Source: Glaciihabitans sp. (GTDB lineage: Bacteria; Actinomycetota; Actinomycetes; Actinomycetales; Microbacteriaceae). Taken from it: a DNA stretch of 64,000 nt. Location of the stretch: NCBI GenBank assembly GCA_025464095.1, contig JAODMF010000013.1, forward strand, positions 186,001 to 250,000. Direction: 5' to 3'. This document shows, one piece after another, positions 60,527 through 64,000 of this stretch (position 1 is the stretch's first letter; each line of letters opens with the position of its first letter). A model generated the notes under the pieces. That model had not been told where the DNA came from. It saw only the letters and a program-made list of their open reading frames with translations, and ran no database searches. A program made the translations under genes and the position numbers.

Positions 60527-61693
60527 GTGAGCATCGACGCCACAACCCTCAAGGCTCTCGAGAGCCAGGCCATCGAACTTCCGTCGTGGGCGTTCGGCAA
60601 TTCAGGAACGCGATTCAAGGTGTTCTCCACGCCCGGTACGCCGCGCACACCGCAGGAGAAGATCGCCGATGCCGCCCAGGTGCACAAGTTCACGGGCCTC
60701 GCCCCGACCGTCGCGCTGCACATCCCGTGGGACAAGGTTGACGACTACGCCGCCCTCCGCGCCTATGCGCAGGACCACGGCGTCGACCTGGGAACGATCA
60801 ACTCGAACACGTTCCAGGATGACGCCTACAAGTTCGGCAGCCTGGCGTCCTCCAGCGCGGCCGCCCGACGCAAGGCGATCGACCACCACCTCGAGTGCAT
60901 CGAGATCATGAACCAGACCGGTTCGAAGGACCTCAAGATCTGGCTCGCCGACGGCACGAACTACCCGGGGCAGGATGACATCCGTCGCCGCCAGGACCAC
61001 CTCGCCGACTCGCTCGCCGAGATCTACGCCGCCATCGGCGACGACCAGCGGCTCGTGCTCGAATACAAGTTCTTCGAGCCGGCTTTCTACCACACGGATG
61101 TTCCGGACTGGGGAACCTCATACGCGCAGGTCACGGCCCTCGGCGAGAAGGCGTTCGTCTGCCTCGACACCGGCCACCACGCCCCCGGCACGAACATCGA
61201 GTTCATTGTCGCGCAGCTGCTGCGCCTCGGGAAGCTCGGCTCCTTCGACTTCAACTCGCGCTTCTACGCGGACGACGACCTGATCGTCGGGGCGGCGGAC
61301 CCGTTCCAGCTGTTCCGCATCCTGTATGAAGTGATCCGCGGCGGCGGCTACGGCCCGGACTCGACAGTCGCGTTCATGCTCGACCAGTGCCACAACATTG
61401 AAGACAAGATTCCCGGTCAGATCCGCTCCGTGCTCAACGTGCAGGAGATGACCGCACGCGCGCTCAGCGTGGACACTGTCGCCCTTGAGGCTGCGCAACT
61501 CGGGAACGACGTGCTCGAGGCCAACGGCATCCTCATGGATGCCTTCTACTCCGACCCGCGCCAGGCGCTGGCTGACTGGCGCGAGACCCGTGGACTTCCC
61601 GGTGACCCGATGAAGGCCTACAAGGCCAGCGGCTACCAGAAGAAGATCGCGGACGATCGCGTCGGCGGCACCCAGGCCGGCTGGGGCGCGTAG
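60527..61693 (+). CDS. rhaI: L-rhamnose isomerase
   Basis: A 388-residue xylose-isomerase-like TIM barrel of the actinobacterial/Pseudomonas stutzeri type, which is unrelated in length and sequence to E. coli RhaA. Metal and substrate residues occur in VLEYKFFEPAFYHTDVPDWG, CLDTGHHAPGTNIEFIVAQL, FDFNSRFYADDDLIVGAADP and MLDQCHNIEDKIPGQ. It converts L-rhamnose to L-rhamnulose. The start is GTG with an AGAAGGAA ribosome site. It is followed by repeat array B and then the aldolase-dehydrogenase gene. Confidence 0.94.
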   Translation: MSIDATTLKALESQAIELPSWAFGNSGTRFKVFSTPGTPRTPQEKIADAAQVHKFTGLAPTVALHIPWDKVDDYAALRAYAQDHGVDLGTINSNTFQDDAYKFGSLASSSAAARRKAIDHHLECIEIMNQTGSKDLKIWLADGTNYPGQDDIRRRQDHLADSLAEIYAAIGDDQRLVLEYKFFEPAFYHTDVPDWGTSYAQVTALGEKAFVCLDTGHHAPGTNIEFIVAQLLRLGKLGSFDFNSRFYADDDLIVGAADPFQLFRILYEVIRGGGYGPDSTVAFMLDQCHNIEDKIPGQIRSVLNVQEMTARALSVDTVALEAAQLGNDVLEANGILMDAFYSDPRQALADWRETRGLPGDPMKAYKASGYQKKIADDRVGGTQAGWGA

Positions 61694-61701
61694 CCCGTCG
61701 C

Positions 61702-61960
61702 GGCGGGAGTTGCGGCGGGTCCTGTGAGCTGGTGGCGGGAGTTGCGGGATGTCCTGTGAGCTGGTGGCGGGAGTTACGGCGAGATGGCGGGAGTTACGGA
61801 ATGTCCTTTGACGTGGCGGCGGGAGTTAAAGCGAGGTGGCGGGAGCGCAGGCTCCCGCCATCACAGAACTACTCCCGCCGCATCCGCCAGAACCCCCGCC
61901 GCCAGCACCTTTCTCCCGCCACCGGATGCAACAACCCCCGCCATCGCGAACAGCCCCGCC
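61702..61960. repeat. Polar GGCGGGAG/CTCCCGCC repeat array B with central palindrome
   Basis: The array lies between rhaI and rhaD. GGCGGGAG starts at 61702, 61734, 61766, 61786, 61818 and 61838; then CTCCCGCC or one-base variants start at 61852, 61872, 61893, 61913, 61935 and 61953. The switch point is a hairpin TGGCGGGAGC-gcag-GCTCCCGCCA (61837-61860). Right-hand spacing is 18-22 bp, left-hand 20 or 32 bp. From 61961 to 62084 the sequence decays into C/A-rich ACCGCGAACAAC-type tandem text without a gene. The unit is the same as in array A. Confidence 0.9.
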
Positions 61961-62084
61961 AGCACGAACAGCACAGTCGCCAACAACCGCACCGCGAACA
62001 ACAGCACCGCGAACTACAACACCACCGCGACCACCACCGCCAACACCCCCACCCCCACCAACCCACGACCGCAGAGAGCCTGAG

Positions 62085-64000
62085 ATGACGAACACGACCG
62101 CCGCCGAACTGATTGCGCGGAGCAATCGTCTCGGCTCCGACCCCAGGGTGACCAACTACGCCGGCGGCAACACGTCGGCGAAGGGCACCGAGACCGATCC
62201 GGTGACGGGCGAGCCGGTCGAACTGCTCTGGGTCAAGGGATCGGGCGGAGACCTCGGCACGCTCACCGAGTCGGGCCTCGCCGTGCTGCGCCTCGACGCG
62301 ATGCGCGCCCTCGCAAAGGTCTACCCCGGCGTCGACCGCGAGGATGAGATGGTCGCCGCCTTCGACTACACCCTGTTCGGAAAGGGCGGCGCCGCCCCCT
62401 CGATCGACACCGCCATGCACGGGCTCGTGGATGCGGCGCACGTCGACCACCTGCATCCGGATGCCGGAATCGCCTTTGCGACGGCGGCCGACGGCGAGGC
62501 GCTCACCGCGAAGGCCTTCGGCGGCAAAGTCGCGTGGGTGGACTGGCGCCGGCCAGGATTCCAGCTCGGGCTCGACATCGCCGCGATCAAGGCGGCGAAC
62601 CCCGAGGCTGTCGGCGTGGTGCTCGGGGGCCACGGCATCACGGCCTGGGGCGATACCTCGGACGAGGCCGAGCGGAACAGCCTCTGGATCATCGAAACCG
62701 CGCAGAACTTCATCGACACCGAGGGCCGTGCCGATCCGTTCGGCAGCCCGCTGGCGGGGTACGAGGCGCTCCCCGCCGAGGAACGCCGCGCGAAGGCCGC
62801 AGCCCTCGCCGCGCACCTGCGCTCGGTTGCGTCGACCGACAAGCCCCAGGTCGGGTCATTCACGGATGCCGCGGTCGTTCTCGATTTCCTCGCCAGCTCC
62901 GAGCACGCCCGGCTTGCCGCGCTGGGCACGAGCTGCCCCGACCACTTCCTGCGCACCAAGGTGAAGCCGCTGGTGCTCGACCTGCCGGCATCCGCCTCGA
63001 TCGAGGAGTCGGTCGCCCGCCTCGACGAACTGCACGAGCAGTACCGGGGGGATTACGCGGCCTACTACGACAAGCACGCGACGGCGGACTCGCCGGCGAT
63101 GCGCGGCGCCGACCCCGCGATCATCCTTGTCCCCGGCGTGGGCATGTTCAGCTACGGCGCGAACAAGCAGACCGCCCGCGTCGCCGGCGAGTTCTACATC
63201 AATGCAATCAATGTGATGCGCGGTGCCGAGGCGATCTCGACTTACGCGCCCATCGACGAGGCGGAGAAATTCCGAATCGAGTACTGGGCGCTGGAAGAGG
63301 CCAAGCTCCAGCGCATGCCGAAGCCGAAGCCGCTCGCCGGGCGCATCGCGCTCGTGACGGGCGCGGCATCCGGAATCGGCAAGGCCATCGCCACCCGGCT
63401 GGCTGCGGAGGGCGCCTGCGTCGTCATCGCCGACCTCGACCTGACGAAGGCACAGGATGCCGCGGCCGAGCTCGGCGGAACGGATGTCGCCATCGGCGTC
63501 CAGGCGAATGTCACCAGCGAAGAAGAGGTACAGGCGTCGATCGATGCTGCACTGCTCGCCTTTGGCGGCCTCGACCTCGTCGTGAACAATGCGGGCCTCT
63601 CGCTCTCGAAGTCGCTGCTGGAGACCACGGTCGCCGACTGGGACCTGCAGCACAATGTGATGGCCAAGGGCTCCTTCCTCGTGTCACGGGCAGCGGCCAA
63701 AGTGCTCATCGATCAGAAGCTGGGCGGAGACATCATCTACATCTCGTCCAAGAACTCGGTCTTCGCTGGGCCCAACAACATCGCCTACTCGGCCACGAAG
63801 GCGGACCAGGCCCACCAGGTGCGACTGCTCGCAGCGGAGCTGGGCGAGTACGGGGTGAAGGTGAACGGCATCAACCCGGACGGCGTCGTGCGCGGCTCCG
63901 GAATCTTTGCCGGTGGCTGGGGCGCCAAGCGCGCCGCCGTGTACGGCGTCCCGGAGGAGGATCTCGGCAAGTACTACGCGCAGCGCACGCTGCTCAAGCG
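62085..64000 (+). CDS. rhaD: Bifunctional rhamnulose-1-phosphate aldolase / lactaldehyde dehydrogenase, cut at window end
   Basis: At least 638 codons are open to the edge of the window. The first ~400 residues are a class II aldolase (NYAGGNTSAKGTETDPVTGE, LWVKGSGGDLGTLTESGLA, zinc histidines in DHLHPDAG, VLGGHGITAWGDT). From about residue 420 a short-chain dehydrogenase follows (ALVTGAASGIGKAIATRLAA, NNAGLSLSKSLLETT, YSATKADQAHQVRLLAAELG). The first part would split rhamnulose-1-phosphate into dihydroxyacetone phosphate and lactaldehyde; the second would oxidise lactaldehyde. It is separated from rhaI by array B, and a rhamnulokinase gene probably follows. Confidence 0.93.
   Translation, partial: MTNTTAAELIARSNRLGSDPRVTNYAGGNTSAKGTETDPVTGEPVELLWVKGSGGDLGTLTESGLAVLRLDAMRALAKVYPGVDREDEMVAAFDYTLFGKGGAAPSIDTAMHGLVDAAHVDHLHPDAGIAFATAADGEALTAKAFGGKVAWVDWRRPGFQLGLDIAAIKAANPEAVGVVLGGHGITAWGDTSDEAERNSLWIIETAQNFIDTEGRADPFGSPLAGYEALPAEERRAKAAALAAHLRSVASTDKPQVGSFTDAAVVLDFLASSEHARLAALGTSCPDHFLRTKVKPLVLDLPASASIEESVARLDELHEQYRGDYAAYYDKHATADSPAMRGADPAIILVPGVGMFSYGANKQTARVAGEFYINAINVMRGAEAISTYAPIDEAEKFRIEYWALEEAKLQRMPKPKPLAGRIALVTGAASGIGKAIATRLAAEGACVVIADLDLTKAQDAAAELGGTDVAIGVQANVTSEEEVQASIDAALLAFGGLDLVVNNAGLSLSKSLLETTVADWDLQHNVMAKGSFLVSRAAAKVLIDQKLGGDIIYISSKNSVFAGPNNIAYSATKADQAHQVRLLAAELGEYGVKVNGINPDGVVRGSGIFAGGWGAKRAAVYGVPEEDLGKYYAQRTLLK

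Noticed and set aside
61732-62088. 118-codon frame in array B
   Set aside because: It translates the repeat array and C/A-rich text into low-complexity Arg/His/Gln residues; no start site or family.

Overview
The window is high-GC DNA from an actinobacterium, most likely a member of the Microbacteriaceae. Support comes from the dense GGATGCC/GCATCC codon pattern, typical actinobacterial families (Holin-X-like membrane protein, alpha-E/circularly permuted ATP-grasp operon, paired LCP proteins, actinobacterial L-rhamnose isomerase plus aldolase-dehydrogenase fusion) and tRNA genes without an encoded CCA. Genus cannot be fixed from sequence reading alone.

Layout. 1-5.4 kb: start of a sugar-binding lipoprotein gene (cut by the window edge), a divergent DeoR regulator, an aldo/keto reductase, membrane proteins, a secreted lysozyme-like protein and a GIY-YIG protein. 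5.5-8.5 kb: FAD monooxygenase, then an ArsR-ArsC fusion and a stand-alone arsenate reductase, each preceded by the same inverted-repeat operator. 8.5-15.3 kb: a tight seven-gene minus-strand operon with a Liv-type ABC importer (fused permease), a luciferase-like monooxygenase and two CMD/AhpD proteins. 15.6-19.4 kb: LysR, alpha/beta hydrolase, shortened luciferase-like oxidoreductase, VOC protein and HxlR regulator. 19.4-23.4 kb: an accessory strip of small or broken genes ending at tRNA-Ser(GCU), whose 3' end is duplicated 1.8 kb away, as expected for a decayed integrated element. 23.8-30.6 kb: two LCP cell-wall ligases, tRNA-Ser(UGA), HAD phosphatase, serS, a lipid kinase and pheA. 30.8-34.6 kb: pgm and three cell-wall enzyme genes. 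34.8-47.4 kb: transporters, regulators, two small GNAT proteins, a lipoate ligase, a lipase and a CoA ligase. 47.9-51.3 kb: the transglutaminase / alpha-E / circularly permuted ATP-grasp operon. 51.8-64 kb: an L-rhamnose regulon (mutarotase, LacI regulator, ABC importer, alpha-L-rhamnosidase, isomerase and aldolase-dehydrogenase fusion running off the window).

How the parts work together. In the rhamnose block the rhamnosidase releases rhamnose, the importer brings it in, the mutarotase and isomerase convert it, and the RhaD fusion cleaves rhamnulose-1-phosphate and oxidises lactaldehyde. Five copies of a TTGAAACG-TTCAA operator, including one before the LacI gene, tie these units together. 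Rhamnulokinase is not in view and may follow after 64,000.

The most unusual signals are non-coding. Two intergenic arrays (about 47.43-47.81 kb and 61.70-61.96 kb) consist of a short GTGRTGGCGGGAG-type unit repeated mostly every 20-22 bp, with polarity switching at a central palindrome. Two long hairpins (20-bp and 27-bp perfect arms) sit in divergent promoter regions at 30.7 and 43.9 kb. I cannot identify either as a described element.
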